A stretch of 64,000 nt of DNA from Chitinophaga pinensis (GCA_945860225.1 CAMAPT010000002.1:62001-126000); one strand, 5' to 3'. Positions 52,619 to 62,276 are shown, numbered from the stretch's first letter. The notes: generated from the sequence alone by a model not told the origin. A program made the numbers and translations.

Positions 52619-53701
52619 ATGAAAAACACAGCTTTAACTCAAAAACACATTTCTTTAGGAGCGAAAATGGTTCCGTTTGCAGGATATAATATGCCGGTTT
52701 CTTATAGTGGATTAAATGATGAACATGCAAACGTAAGAAATGCGGTTGGGGTTTTTGATGTGAGTCATATGGGTGAATTTATCTTAAAGGGGGATAAAGC
52801 ATTAGATTTAATTCAAAGAGTGACCAGTAATGATGCTTCTGTTTTAACGGATGGTAAAGCTCAATATTCTTGCTTGCCTAATAATGATGGCGGTATTGTT
52901 GATGATTTAATTGTTTACCGTATCGACGAAAAATCTTATATGTTAGTTGTTAATGCTTCAAATATTGATAAAGATTGGAATTGGATTAGTAAACATAATA
53001 TTGATCATGTGGAGATGCATAATATTTCCGAAAAAACATCTTTATTAGCTATACAGGGACCAAAAGCAATTGATACTTTACAAAAACTGACTAGTATTAA
53101 ATTAGCAGATATTCCTTATTACTCTTTTGTTAAAGGAACTTTTAACGGAATAGATAATGTGGTGATTTCTAATACGGGTTATACAGGTGCTGGAGGTTTT
53201 GAAATTTATTTTGAAAATGAATTTGCTGAAAAAATGTGGGATTCTATTTTTGAAGCTGGCTCAGAATTTGGCATTAAACCAATTGGATTAGGCGCTCGTG
53301 ATACCTTACGTTTAGAAATGGGTTTCTGTTTATATGGAAATGATATAGATGATACAACCTCTCCAATTGAAGCCGGATTAGGTTGGATTACGAAATTCAC
53401 AAAAGATTTTACAAACCGTGCAGCTATTGAAAAACAAAAAACAGAAGGTGTAACTAAAAAATTGGTTGGATTTGAAATGATTGAAAGAGGGATTCCACGT
53501 AACGATTACCAAATTGCAGATGCTAATGGAAACATTATTGGTAAAGTTACTTCTGGGACTCAATCACCAACTTTAAATAAAGCTGTAGGTATGGGTTATG
53601 TAAATAAAGATTTAGCTAAAGTTGACTCAGAAATTTTTGTTTTAATTAGAGATAAAGCCATTAAAGCAAAAGTTTGTAAAATTCCATTCTTAAAAAAGTA
53701 A
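52619..53701 (+). CDS. gcvT: Aminomethyltransferase (glycine cleavage T protein)
   Basis: About 360 residues. The family start [29 protein letters not shown] is followed by [31 protein letters not shown] and [10 protein letters not shown]. The protein takes the aminomethyl group from the H protein and forms methylene-tetrahydrofolate and ammonia. An ATG at 52610 would add three residues, but the one at 52619 matches the family start. gcvP lies about 9 kb away, so the glycine-cleavage genes are split. Confidence 0.95.
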   Translation: MKNTALTQKHISLGAKMVPFAGYNMPVSYSGLNDEHANVRNAVGVFDVSHMGEFILKGDKALDLIQRVTSNDASVLTDGKAQYSCLPNNDGGIVDDLIVYRIDEKSYMLVVNASNIDKDWNWISKHNIDHVEMHNISEKTSLLAIQGPKAIDTLQKLTSIKLADIPYYSFVKGTFNGIDNVVISNTGYTGAGGFEIYFENEFAEKMWDSIFEAGSEFGIKPIGLGARDTLRLEMGFCLYGNDIDDTTSPIEAGLGWITKFTKDFTNRAAIEKQKTEGVTKKLVGFEMIERGIPRNDYQIADANGNIIGKVTSGTQSPTLNKAVGMGYVNKDLAKVDSEIFVLIRDKAIKAKVCKIPFLKK

Positions 53702-53797
53702 GCATTATGAATATTAAATACAGTCGTATTTTAAGTTTCTTATAATTAAAATCAAATGTTTGTATTTAAAAGATAATTAATCTACAAAACACAACAC

Positions 53798-54505
53798 ATG
53801 AATATAGAAGTTTGTTATACGCCACAGGCTTATCATTTATTTCATAAAGATGACGCCATCGTCGTTGTAATAGATGTTTTAAGGGCAACATCTGCCATTG
53901 TTACTGCTTTTTTTAATGGAGTGAGTAAAATGGTGCCTGTGTCAACAGTTGAGGAGGCTAGAGAGTACCAATTAAATGGGTTTATGGCTGCAGCAGAACG
54001 TAACGGAGAGGTAATAGAGGGATTTGAGTTGAGTAATAGTCCGTTTGGTTACATGAATAATAAGGTTAAAGGTAAAACTATAGCTATTTCGACAACTAAT
54101 GGCACTCAAGCAATAGAGGTTAGTAAGAAAGCTTCTAAAATATTAATAGGAAGTTTTTTGAATCTCGATGTTTTATGTGAATATTTAATTGCACAAAACA
54201 AAGATGTTATTTTGCTTTGTGCCGGATGGAAAAATAAATTTAATCTAGAGGATACTCTATTTGCAGGTGCTGTGGTAGAAAAACTCAGTAATGAAGTAGG
54301 AACAGATATAACATGCGATTCGGCAATAGCTTCTAAACATCTATATTCTATAGCTAAACAAGATTTATATTCTTTTTTAGCAAATTCATCTCATAGAAAC
54401 CGTTTAGCTAAATTGGATTTAGAACGCGATGTTAAATATTGTTTAACCCCAAATCAATGCCCCGTGTTACCTATGATGGAAGGTAAATATTTAATTAAAT
54501 TGTAA
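53798..54505 (+). CDS. comB: 2-phosphosulfolactate phosphatase family protein
   Basis: A 235-residue protein. It has VVIDVLRATSAIVTAF, AAERNGEVIEGFELSNSPFGY, ISTTNGTQAIE and CAGWKNKFNLEDTLFAGAVVEKL, the family motifs with the acidic metal ligands. In methanogens the family removes phosphate from 2-phospho-3-sulfolactate for coenzyme M. In bacteria it may serve sulfolactate metabolism. No other gene of that pathway is seen nearby. It stands alone between gcvT and a membrane protein. Confidence 0.85.
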   Translation: MNIEVCYTPQAYHLFHKDDAIVVVIDVLRATSAIVTAFFNGVSKMVPVSTVEEAREYQLNGFMAAAERNGEVIEGFELSNSPFGYMNNKVKGKTIAISTTNGTQAIEVSKKASKILIGSFLNLDVLCEYLIAQNKDVILLCAGWKNKFNLEDTLFAGAVVEKLSNEVGTDITCDSAIASKHLYSIAKQDLYSFLANSSHRNRLAKLDLERDVKYCLTPNQCPVLPMMEGKYLIKL

Positions 54506-54542
54506 TCATAAAACTTTTTAATCCTAAAAAAGTATTTTGTAG

Positions 54543-55103
54543 ATGGAGAATATTCAAGGAATTGGTAAACGTAGTTCTTTACTAATTGATAATCAAATTT
54601 TAAGTTTAGTTATTTTGCCAACAGATGATAAAAAGAAAATTAATATCATGTTCTTATGGTTAATGGCTTGGTCTGTTAGTGGAGTAATTGTTTTGATTAA
54701 TTACTTTAGTTTAACCCAAGACAATGCTAAATTATTTATTCTTATTTGGTTAGCATTTTGGGCTTATTTTGAATTTAAAATCATCAGAGTTTTTATGTGG
54801 AAGCGCTTTGGAAAGGAAAAATTATGGATTAAAAATGGCACTTTATTTTATCAGCAAGATATTAATGGTAAAGGTAAAATAAATGAATTTGATGTCAATT
54901 TAGTATCAAATTTTGATTTAATACCTTTAACAAAAGGAAGTATTGCTGATACGTTTAGTCAAACATTTTGGGTAAAAGGTGGTGAACGAATTCAATTTTC
55001 ATGTCAATCAAAATTGATTAAATTTGGGATGCAATTAGATGACGAGGACTCAAAAACAATTATTTTAGTTATAAAAAAATTTTTAAAAAATACGAGTCAT
55101 TAA
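54543..55103 (+). CDS. Two-TM membrane protein of unknown function
   Basis: A 186-residue protein with two hydrophobic segments (about 34-54 and 62-78). A basic stretch, then a C-terminal beta-rich domain (about 90-186) with KLWIKNGTLFYQQDINGKGKI and SFDLIPLTKG-like strands, suggests a PH-like or similar fold. No family name can be given. Its stop overlaps the pseudouridine synthase gene's stop tail to tail by four bases. Confidence 0.6.
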   Translation: MENIQGIGKRSSLLIDNQILSLVILPTDDKKKINIMFLWLMAWSVSGVIVLINYFSLTQDNAKLFILIWLAFWAYFEFKIIRVFMWKRFGKEKLWIKNGTLFYQQDINGKGKINEFDVNLVSNFDLIPLTKGSIADTFSQTFWVKGGERIQFSCQSKLIKFGMQLDDEDSKTIILVIKKFLKNTSH

Positions 55104-55723
55104 TTTTTCCAATTTTCGATTTTCAATTTTTCAAAAAACTCTTCTTCTTCAATTTCTTTTATACTTCCAGGCTGAAGGTCTCCTAAAGCTAAATCTTCAA
55201 TAGAAATTCTAATTAAGCGTTTACAATGATGGTGAACGGATGAGACCATTTTACGTATCTGATGAAATTTCCCTTCTGTAAGAGTAATAGTCAGCCATGT
55301 ATGAGGCAAATCTTCTCTAAATTCGTGACCTCTTTTGGGTAAATTTTTTGGTTTTTCAACTATTTCAACTTCACATGGGGAAGTGGTATAATATCCTCCA
55401 CCTTTCACTCTAATTTTAATTCCGGTTCGTAGTTGAAATAGACTTTGTTCATTTACGAACTTTTCAACTTGAACTAAATAGGTTCTTTTATGTGGAGTTT
55501 GACTTTCAAATAGTAATTTTGTGACGCGTTTGTTTGTGGTCAATATAAGTAATCCTTCAGAATTATTATCCAATCGTCCAATAGCATGAGTTCCTTCAGG
55601 AAATGGAAAATTTAAATCTCCCAATAAATTCACCTTATCGGGGCTAATAAATTGAGAAACCATTTTATAAGGTTTGTTAATTATAAAATAACGGTTTTGA
55701 GTTGTATTTATTGGGGAAATCAT
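55100..55723 (-). CDS. Pseudouridine synthase, RsuA/RluE type
   Basis: A 207-residue protein with KPYKMVSQFIS, AIGRLDNNSEGLLILTTNKR (catalytic Asp in GRLD), KRTYLVQVE and LTITLTEGKFHQIRKM. Members of this branch modify uridines in ribosomal RNA. There is no N-terminal S4 domain, which suits RluE-like proteins. The start touches the stop of the SpoIIE-phosphatase gene (one shared base). It is the last gene of that minus-strand run. Confidence 0.88.
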   Translation of the reverse strand: MISPINTTQNRYFIINKPYKMVSQFISPDKVNLLGDLNFPFPEGTHAIGRLDNNSEGLLILTTNKRVTKLLFESQTPHKRTYLVQVEKFVNEQSLFQLRTGIKIRVKGGGYYTTSPCEVEIVEKPKNLPKRGHEFREDLPHTWLTITLTEGKFHQIRKMVSSVHHHCKRLIRISIEDLALGDLQPGSIKEIEEEEFFEKLKIENWKN

Positions 55724-57507
55724 TAAACTCTAACTCCAATAATTAAAACATCATCTACTTGTTCTAAATTTCCACGCCATTCTTCAATGGTTTGGTTGAG
55801 TTTTGTTTTTTGTTTTTCTATAGGCAAAGAACTGACTTCGGTAAGCAATTCTCTGAAGTTTCCAGCCATAAATTTTTTTCCTTTAGGTCCACCAAACTGA
55901 TCGGCGTAACCATCAGAAAAAATATAAATAGTATCTCCTTTTTGTAATTGAATGGAATAATTTGTAAAATTTTGTTTTTCTCCGATAAACATTCCTACAG
56001 GGAATTTATCTACTTTATATTGTATTAATTGATTATCCCTAACAATATATAATGGATTGAATGCTCCTGCAAATTGCAGTTCCATGCTATCATAATTTAA
56101 TGCACATAAAGTCATATCCATTCCGTCTTTCGTTTGTTTTCCGGAAGTTGTGTTTGTGTGCAAAGTATGAGCTACTCCATCATTCAATTTGTCCATAATA
56201 AATGAGGGCTCTATACTCAAGGTATTTTTAAGTATATCTTTTAATAAATTATGACCAACGATACTCATAAATGCACCTGGAACTCCATGGCCTGTACAAT
56301 CTACAGCGGCAAAATATGTCCATGAATCTTTTTTATCAATCCAATAAAAATCACCACTTACTATATCTTTAGGTTTGTATAAAACGAAAGATTGAGGTAA
56401 GATTTGTTTGACCACGTTTTTTGGAGGTAAAATGGCTTCTTGTATTCTTTTGGCGTAATGTATACTATCTGTTACTTGTTTAAACAGAAGTTCTAATTCT
56501 CGTGTTTTAAATTCAATTTCTTCTTTTTGTTTTACAACTTCTTCTGTGCGTTCCTTAACTTTTTGTTCCAAGACGCGTTCATTTTCAGATAATCCATCAC
56601 GCATTTTGAGTAATGCATGTCCTAAAGTATCGTCCTTACTTAAAGGATTAAAATCGGCTTCAAAATTACCTTTTCCAGTTTCCTTTGCAAATTCAGTAGT
56701 ACTCTCCATTGATTCTACTAAACTATTCAATGCAATTCCCATCTCACCAATTTCGTCAGTTCTGTAACTAATTCTTTCTTTTGGCAAAATACCTAACCCC
56801 ATAGAAAGAAGCATTTTTTTAAGATTTTGAATAGGCTTTGTAATTGATTGAGTTGTGAATATTGCTACTAATATTCCACCAATCAATAAACCAATACCCA
56901 AAAGTTTTACAAATCTGTCTAGAAAGTTAAAAGATTTAAACATTTGATCTGTTGTAGATTCTGCGTTTAGTTCTTTTTGAGCAATAAGGGAGTTTAATTG
57001 TTCATAAAGTAATTTGATTTTTTCCTGACTGTCTTCGAAATCTAAAGTTACTTCAAATTTAATATTTGGATCTTGATAGCTATCCCAAGAATTAAGTGGA
57101 GTCATTATTCTTTGTTCATAGAATTTAAATAATTCATCACTAATTAAAATTATTTTTTTAGCCTTTTCTTGTTCTTCTTTTGTCCAATCTTCCGATAAAA
57201 CATTTAAATTGTCCTTTATATGAGGGTAGTCTCTGTTTATTAAATTTCTTAGTTCTGTTTTTGAAGGGTCATCATTATTAGATTGTAAATAAGTCCACTT
57301 TGTAATTAAGGTTTGTGATTTTTGTAAAATAAAATTGTATTCCTTTAACCCTGATACAGATGGGGTTACTTTACTTACTACAGAATCAGTTTGTTCTTTG
57401 CTTTTGGTAATGGTAACAACTGTGAAAATAAAGGCTACAAGAGTTAATAATAGCAATACTCCAAAACCTGTTCCTATTCGTCTTCCAATGGTAAATTTAA
57501 ATCCCAT
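55723..57507 (-). CDS. Membrane sensor with HAMP domain and SpoIIE-type PP2C phosphatase
   Basis: A 594-residue protein. A first TM helix (about 12-34), an extracytoplasmic four-helix sensor part, a second TM helix (about 200-220), a HAMP domain (about 222-275), a coiled coil (about 300-365), and a SpoIIE phosphatase domain to the end. The phosphatase motifs are VSGDFYWI, AAVDCTGHGVPGAF, DGMDMTL and IFSDGYADQFG, with metal-binding Asp residues intact. It would remove phosphate from a Ser/Thr of an anti-sigma antagonist or similar partner. The linked TPR and YfiR-like genes suggest a signal route from the periplasm. Confidence 0.9.
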   Translation of the reverse strand: MGFKFTIGRRIGTGFGVLLLLTLVAFIFTVVTITKSKEQTDSVVSKVTPSVSGLKEYNFILQKSQTLITKWTYLQSNNDDPSKTELRNLINRDYPHIKDNLNVLSEDWTKEEQEKAKKIILISDELFKFYEQRIMTPLNSWDSYQDPNIKFEVTLDFEDSQEKIKLLYEQLNSLIAQKELNAESTTDQMFKSFNFLDRFVKLLGIGLLIGGILVAIFTTQSITKPIQNLKKMLLSMGLGILPKERISYRTDEIGEMGIALNSLVESMESTTEFAKETGKGNFEADFNPLSKDDTLGHALLKMRDGLSENERVLEQKVKERTEEVVKQKEEIEFKTRELELLFKQVTDSIHYAKRIQEAILPPKNVVKQILPQSFVLYKPKDIVSGDFYWIDKKDSWTYFAAVDCTGHGVPGAFMSIVGHNLLKDILKNTLSIEPSFIMDKLNDGVAHTLHTNTTSGKQTKDGMDMTLCALNYDSMELQFAGAFNPLYIVRDNQLIQYKVDKFPVGMFIGEKQNFTNYSIQLQKGDTIYIFSDGYADQFGGPKGKKFMAGNFRELLTEVSSLPIEKQKTKLNQTIEEWRGNLEQVDDVLIIGVRV

Positions 57508-57518
57508 AATTAGCCTTT

Positions 57519-58436
57519 TTATTTTTTATTTAAGGCCTCTTTCTTTTGTTTAAACTCATTTGCCTTTTCTTCATCCAATAAGGCTGAATATATACCTTCA
57601 AGACTTTCAAGAGCTTTTTCAGTATTTGGGTCTAGTTCATAGACTTTAATCATAAATGGTAATGATTGTTTGAATAATTTTTTAGCATTTTCTTGTATAA
57701 TATCTAATTGAGCTAAATCCACATCATAATCCATCATGCGCATCAAGGTAGCTCCTTGATTATAATATAATATGCCTAAATTAATATTAGCGCTTATGTT
57801 TTTGCTGTCTATTTCTAATACTTTTTGTAATGATGTTTTTGCAATTTCTCCCTGTTTTTGATTGAAATTATTTTTCATGTATAAATCAGCAAAAATACTT
57901 CCCATCGTATTGTAATACTCAACATCCCGAGCTTTGAAGTCAAAGTCTTGATTTATAATCCGGGTAAAAGATTTATATTTTGAATAAAGTTTATCAGATT
58001 TAACATCATTCAAGGAGTCTTGAAGTAAAATGGTACTTAATTTGTAATAAATACCAGCACCATTTTTTATAAACGCATGATTATTTTCAGTGTAATTTTT
58101 GGCTGTATCTAACTTTATTGAAATCAATGCAGATGATAAAGAGGTGTCAAGTAAATTTATTTTTGATATATTGGATGTGCCAGATAGTTTGAAATTCTGT
58201 AGGTATGCATATGATCTAATATGCCAAGTATGAGGATCATTTTTAGTTTCAGCATCAATAATTGCATGCTCTAATAGTGCAATAGCTTCATTATATTTCT
58301 TTTCATTACATAGTTTTTGAGCTTTGAAAAGAGAATCTGATTGCCCGTATTGTTCATGGCAAACACCTAACATTAAAACGAACATTAGGAGTGTAATGTA
58401 ACTTCTTATTTTTATATGTTTAAGCACCTTAAGCAA
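57519..58436 (-). CDS. Exported tetratricopeptide-repeat protein
   Basis: A 305-residue protein with a signal-like N-terminus (LMFVLMLGVCHEQYGQS) and helical repeats that fit TPR motifs (KKYNEAIALLEHAII, ISANINLGILYYNQGA, KALESLEGIYSAL). It lies 11 bases upstream of the SpoIIE gene and 14 bases downstream of the YfiR-like gene, so all are probably in one operon. It may bind periplasmic partners of the sensor. Confidence 0.8.
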   Translation of the reverse strand: MLKVLKHIKIRSYITLLMFVLMLGVCHEQYGQSDSLFKAQKLCNEKKYNEAIALLEHAIIDAETKNDPHTWHIRSYAYLQNFKLSGTSNISKINLLDTSLSSALISIKLDTAKNYTENNHAFIKNGAGIYYKLSTILLQDSLNDVKSDKLYSKYKSFTRIINQDFDFKARDVEYYNTMGSIFADLYMKNNFNQKQGEIAKTSLQKVLEIDSKNISANINLGILYYNQGATLMRMMDYDVDLAQLDIIQENAKKLFKQSLPFMIKVYELDPNTEKALESLEGIYSALLDEEKANEFKQKKEALNKK

Positions 58437-58450
58437 AATTAGTATATTTT

Positions 58451-58981
58451 TTAATCAACAGCAATAGCCAAACCACTTATCTCATCACCAGGTTTAAGAC
58501 CTGCTTTTTTTGCATTACTTTGACTATATTCGAACGCTTGTTTGTTATCTGCAACTATAAAGTTTATGGCAGCTCCCTGTTTGGCAGCTCCCGTTTTTTC
58601 TGTTATTATTAAGGTTCCATTCCCTTTATACTTTGAGTTGGCATCCTTTAATAAGTCAGTAGATTCTTTTAATAGATAAATAATATGGGGTTTAATAGCT
58701 GGATCAAGAGATGTAGTAATTTTGATTTCCAATTTTTGATTTCCAATTTGTTTTGTGGAAGCCATTTTATTTAGTTCTTGATTTAAATTGACATTTGATC
58801 CCACGATCTGAATAATGAAATTTCCTGATTTCATTTTCTCAGGCCAATCAAACAGTTTGGTGAAATTGTATAAGAATACAGCTTTTCTTTTGGCATTTGT
58901 GTCATAATTTTGAGTTTGCTGAAAACTCAAAGTAGAGAAAGCCAACAGTATAATTAAGCTATATTTTATTAGTAGTTTCAA
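58451..58981 (-). CDS. YfiR/DUF4154-family periplasmic protein
   Basis: A 176-residue protein with a signal peptide (LLAFSTLSFQQ) and the YfiR pattern KRKAVFLYNFTKLFDWPEKMKSGNFIIQIVG, IIYLLKE, GTLIITEKTGAAKQGAAINFIV and LKPGDEISGLAIAVD. YfiR proteins bind and hold back a membrane signalling protein (the diguanylate cyclase YfiN in Pseudomonas). Here no cyclase is present. The partner may be the HAMP-phosphatase encoded two genes downstream. First gene of the operon, with a perfect promoter upstream. Confidence 0.85.
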   Translation of the reverse strand: MKLLIKYSLIILLAFSTLSFQQTQNYDTNAKRKAVFLYNFTKLFDWPEKMKSGNFIIQIVGSNVNLNQELNKMASTKQIGNQKLEIKITTSLDPAIKPHIIYLLKESTDLLKDANSKYKGNGTLIITEKTGAAKQGAAINFIVADNKQAFEYSQSNAKKAGLKPGDEISGLAIAVD

Positions 58982-59009
58982 ATTTTTATTTAAATAGTAC
59001 TTTGTAACG

Positions 59010-59040
59010 CAAATATAATATTATCGTAATAGGAAACAAA
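59010..59040 (-). promoter_or_regulatory. Promoter of the YfiR-TPR-phosphatase operon (TTTG-N19-TATATTTG)
   Basis: On the minus strand, TTTG (59037-59040), a 19-base spacer and TATATTTG (59010-59017) match the Bacteroidota consensus at all listed positions, about 29 bases before the start of the YfiR-like gene. Confidence 0.8.
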
Positions 59041-59074
59041 AATTTCAGTTTGTTTTTGTAAAAGTTATTTAAAT

Positions 59075-59105
59075 AAAAAACCCTTAATTTAATTAAGGGT
59101 TTTTA
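59075..59105 (-). terminator. Intrinsic terminator after tonB
   Basis: A stem of AAACCCTTAAT pairs with ATTAAGGGTTT around a short AT loop, flanked by A and T runs. It lies 21 bases after the tonB stop and could end transcripts from both sides. Confidence 0.75.
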
Positions 59106-59125
59106 AATTCATAAATCTTTATAAA

Positions 59126-59977
59126 TTATCGTAACTGGAAGTTTATTGGTAAATTAAAGAAAACAGAAACTGATCTACCATTTTGTTTTCCTGCTTTCCA
59201 GTTCGGCATAGATTTAACAACGCGAATAGCTTCACGGTCACACTCCGAGCATCCTGGAACTCCCTTTAATACATTAACATCTGTGATATGTCCACTTCCA
59301 TTTACAACAAATTTCAAGAAACATTTACCAGATAATCCTGCTTCTTTAGCCATTTGAGGATACTGAATGTTTTTTTGAATATATTTCATCATCTCCATTG
59401 CACCACCTGGAAATTCAGGCATTTCTTCAACAACTGTAAAAATCTCAGGCGCCTTTTCTTCAATAACACCATTTCCTGTTCCTTCTGAGGGAACAACAAC
59501 TGCATCTCCATCTCCTTCTTGTGTAACTGTACTTACATTTGTTTCGGCCAATTTATCTTGGGGTGGTGGTGGATCTGTTTCTACTGCGTCATCTTTTATA
59601 ACAGGAGGTACGAATTTTACTGTTTCCATCACTGGTGGTGGTGGTGGCGGCGGCGGCGGCGGCGGTTCGTTTTTGTCGGCTGGAGGGGGTGTCAAATCTA
59701 TGGTTGTCATATCCAACACGGGCTCTTTGACAATTTCATCCTCTTTTAAGCCTAATAAAAATTTCACACCTAATCCAATACCCACGGCCGCTATCATACT
59801 AAACAATATGAGCATGATGGTTCTGTCATATTTCTTACGAATTTGGTATGCTCCGTAAGCTTGATTTCTATCAGCGAATACAATATCATTCCTGTCTGCT
59901 GATTGTACATTATTCCATTTTTCCAAATAAAGGAGAAATGAAACAGCACCGATTAATATTACTAATATCCACAACAT
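59126..59977 (-). CDS. tonB: TonB-family energy transducer
   Basis: A 283-residue protein with two hydrophobic segments (about 3-18 and 52-72), as in several Bacteroidota TonB variants. The next part is Pro-rich with a run of about eleven prolines (near residues 105-115). The C-terminal TonB domain (about 195-283) has EFPGGAMEMMKYIQKNIQYPQMAKE, GKCFLKFVVNGSGHITDVNVLKG and VVKSMPNWKAGKQNG. It passes the proton-motive energy of the ExbB-ExbD complex to outer-membrane receptors. It is last in the run exbB-exbD-exbD-tonB. Confidence 0.93.
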   Translation of the reverse strand: MLWILVILIGAVSFLLYLEKWNNVQSADRNDIVFADRNQAYGAYQIRKKYDRTIMLILFSMIAAVGIGLGVKFLLGLKEDEIVKEPVLDMTTIDLTPPPADKNEPPPPPPPPPPPVMETVKFVPPVIKDDAVETDPPPPQDKLAETNVSTVTQEGDGDAVVVPSEGTGNGVIEEKAPEIFTVVEEMPEFPGGAMEMMKYIQKNIQYPQMAKEAGLSGKCFLKFVVNGSGHITDVNVLKGVPGCSECDREAIRVVKSMPNWKAGKQNGRSVSVFFNLPINFQLR

Positions 59978-59978
59978 A

Positions 59979-60617
59979 TTATTTAATTTTTTCTTGTAAT
60001 AATGCGTACTCAGATGCCATCATCTCAACTCCTAAAACTCGTTTACCTACATTACATATTTTTAACTCATCCAGCATATCAATAGCATTTTTATAGGTTG
60101 CTTGATCGTCAGTTTTTATCAAAACGGTAATAGCCCTTGTATCAGCAGTAGCATCAACTGCCATACGATTATAGGTTGTGTCAGATAATAACTTTTTCTT
60201 ATTTTTTTCAGTCAAACCCTTGATTTCATCAATGGCCCATTTATTTTGTTCAGTTAATAATTTATGAAGACCATCAGAGCTAAAATTTGTCTCTTTTAAG
60301 TCTGTAACGGGTTTTCCGTCTTTATTTCCTGGAGCATTAAATTGACCTACGTAATAAAAGATACGATCATCTTTTGTTAATAAAAATGTAACTCCATTTT
60401 TTACCTCAGGTGGGGGAGGGCTTCCTGGAGGTGGTTCGGCCGGCAAACTTAACTCCATACTTTTAGGTTTACTAAAGGTTGATGTTAAAACGAAAAACGT
60501 TAATAACAAAAACGCTAAGTCAACCATTGGAGTCATATCCACACGGGTACTTTGTTTTTTGGCTCTTTTCTTCCCTCCTTTACCATGCCCACCGCCACTG
60601 TCTGCTATTTCTGCCAT
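59979..60617 (-). CDS. exbD: ExbD/TolR-family protein, second copy
   Basis: A 212-residue protein. After a basic start (KGGKKRAKKQSTR) it has the ExbD transmembrane helix VDMTPMVDLAFLLLTFFVLTSTF with the conserved Asp in MVDLAF, and a periplasmic domain with an unusually long insert of about 60-80 residues. It ends 2 bases upstream of tonB. With ExbB it forms the proton channel that drives TonB. Confidence 0.93.
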   Translation of the reverse strand: MAEIADSGGGHGKGGKKRAKKQSTRVDMTPMVDLAFLLLTFFVLTSTFSKPKSMELSLPAEPPPGSPPPPEVKNGVTFLLTKDDRIFYYVGQFNAPGNKDGKPVTDLKETNFSSDGLHKLLTEQNKWAIDEIKGLTEKNKKKLLSDTTYNRMAVDATADTRAITVLIKTDDQATYKNAIDMLDELKICNVGKRVLGVEMMASEYALLQEKIK

Positions 60618-60641
60618 ATTAAATAATTTGGTTGTTTAATA

Positions 60642-61325
60642 TTATTTTTTTGTTTCATTTGCTGGCACTGATGCGCCGCCTTCCATTGATGTGATCAAGT
60701 TGAACGTGTAAATTTTCATATCAGTAAAAGTTTTGAATACATCTTTTACATATATGTATTTAGCCTTTGCATCCGCCTTAATAGCATAACGAGGTTTTTC
60801 ACCTTTAAACTCCTGTCCGGTTTCTTCTGCTTTACTTTTATTTCTCATGTAGATAGCATTCAACTCGGTAGCAGAAATTTGAATCCAATCTCTTAATTGA
60901 TTATTAAGTGAATCCAAAGGAACACCTTTTTGTGGTTGAAATTTTAATCTTTCTGCTTCAGATGCATCTAAATATTTTGGTAAATCTTTAATATCTACAC
61001 CAAAACTTGAGAGTCCACCAAATTTTTTAACATGGTCAGCATTGAATTTAACCCCGTATTTTTCACTCATTTTAGCTAGTGTATTAGTACGAGCTTCACC
61101 ATTTCCTACTCCAAAAAATGACCTTCCAATATTATCAACTGTTATTAATACAGTGTTTTCGGGCAATGTTTTATCGGATACAGAAGATGGAGGATCTACA
61201 ACTACAGGTTCTGCCATACGGAATGATGCTGTAAGCATAAAGAACGTAACCAACAAGAATGCTAAGTCAACCATTGGCGTCATGTCAATTGATGGGGCAT
61301 GCGCAGCAACTTTTATCTTTCCCAT
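60642..61325 (-). CDS. exbD: ExbD/TolR-family protein, first copy
   Basis: A 227-residue protein with IDMTPMVDLAFLLVTFFMLTASF as the transmembrane helix and a periplasmic domain containing the same sort of long insert as the second copy. It is longer than E. coli ExbD (141). Two ExbD genes in tandem are common in Bacteroidota TonB clusters. It lies 24 bases upstream of the second copy and 106 bases after exbB. Confidence 0.93.
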   Translation of the reverse strand: MGKIKVAAHAPSIDMTPMVDLAFLLVTFFMLTASFRMAEPVVVDPPSSVSDKTLPENTVLITVDNIGRSFFGVGNGEARTNTLAKMSEKYGVKFNADHVKKFGGLSSFGVDIKDLPKYLDASEAERLKFQPQKGVPLDSLNNQLRDWIQISATELNAIYMRNKSKAEETGQEFKGEKPRYAIKADAKAKYIYVKDVFKTFTDMKIYTFNLITSMEGGASVPANETKK

Positions 61326-61431
61326 ATTTTATTTTTTACAAATTAATTTTAAACTTACTATCGAAAATCAATTTTTATTTTAAACAGGTTCACGAGATTG
61401 TGAAACCAGATAATCGATTATAGTAAATAAA

Positions 61432-62235
61432 TTATTTTCCAGAAGATTGAAACTCTCCAATAATTGAGAATCCAGCTTCATCCATCGCATAAGTTAATTG
61501 GTCAACACGATTAGAAAATAAGTTGTAAAAAATAATAGCTAAGGCTGAAGATAAAATTCCCACCAATGTGTTTACTAAGGCTTCAGAAATACCAGTTGCT
61601 AGAGCAGCAGTATCAGGAGTACCAGCTGCAGCTAAGGCACCGAAAGCACGAATCATCCCTACAACTGTTCCAATTAAACCTACTAATGTTCCAATAGATG
61701 CACAAGTTGAAATAACACTCATATTTTTAGATAACATAGGTAATTCTAGCGCTGTTGCTTCTTCTAATGATTTAGAAATAGCAGCAACTTTTGATTCTTT
61801 GTCCATTGAAGCGTCATTTTGAACAAATTTATATTTAGCTAAACCTTCTCTAACAACATTACCTAGAGAGCCTTTTTGTTTATCACATTCAGCCATTGCT
61901 CCATCTAAATCTTTGTTTGAAATTAATTCTTTTATTTTCGCAACAAATTTATCGGTTTGGCCACGTCCATTTGCTTTTTGGATAGTAATAAAGCGCTCTA
62001 AAGCAAATGTTATTACAGTAAACAATGTACCTAAGAGTACAGGTACGATAAACCCTCCTTTGTACATAATACCAAAGAAATTGTGAGGATGTCCTTTTTC
62101 CGGACCTTCAGCATCAAAATTACCTGGATCCCCCAATACAAACTTATAAACGATGATACCAATTACTAAACAGATAGCAATTGCCATAGCAGACACGATG
62201 AACGGAAAACCGCCTGATGTTTTTTTGTTACTCAT
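61432..62235 (-). CDS. exbB: MotA/TolQ/ExbB proton channel protein
   Basis: A 267-residue membrane protein with an N-terminal helix (about 10-32) and the ExbB core: GTLFTVITFALERFITIQ, a cytoplasmic helix region, and LVGLIGTVVGMIRAF plus a second long helix ALVNTLVGILSSALAIIFYNL. It forms the proton-conducting complex with ExbD for TonB. First gene of the run, followed by two exbD genes and tonB. Confidence 0.94.
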   Translation of the reverse strand: MSNKKTSGGFPFIVSAMAIAICLVIGIIVYKFVLGDPGNFDAEGPEKGHPHNFFGIMYKGGFIVPVLLGTLFTVITFALERFITIQKANGRGQTDKFVAKIKELISNKDLDGAMAECDKQKGSLGNVVREGLAKYKFVQNDASMDKESKVAAISKSLEEATALELPMLSKNMSVISTCASIGTLVGLIGTVVGMIRAFGALAAAGTPDTAALATGISEALVNTLVGILSSALAIIFYNLFSNRVDQLTYAMDEAGFSIIGEFQSSGK

Positions 62236-62276
62236 AATTGTTTTTTTAAATTAATTTCAGTTTTTTAGAATGAGGC

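Noticed and set aside
59519-59749. Trp/Arg-rich open frame on the plus strand
   Set aside because: It is the antisense of the proline-rich run in tonB and has no independent support.
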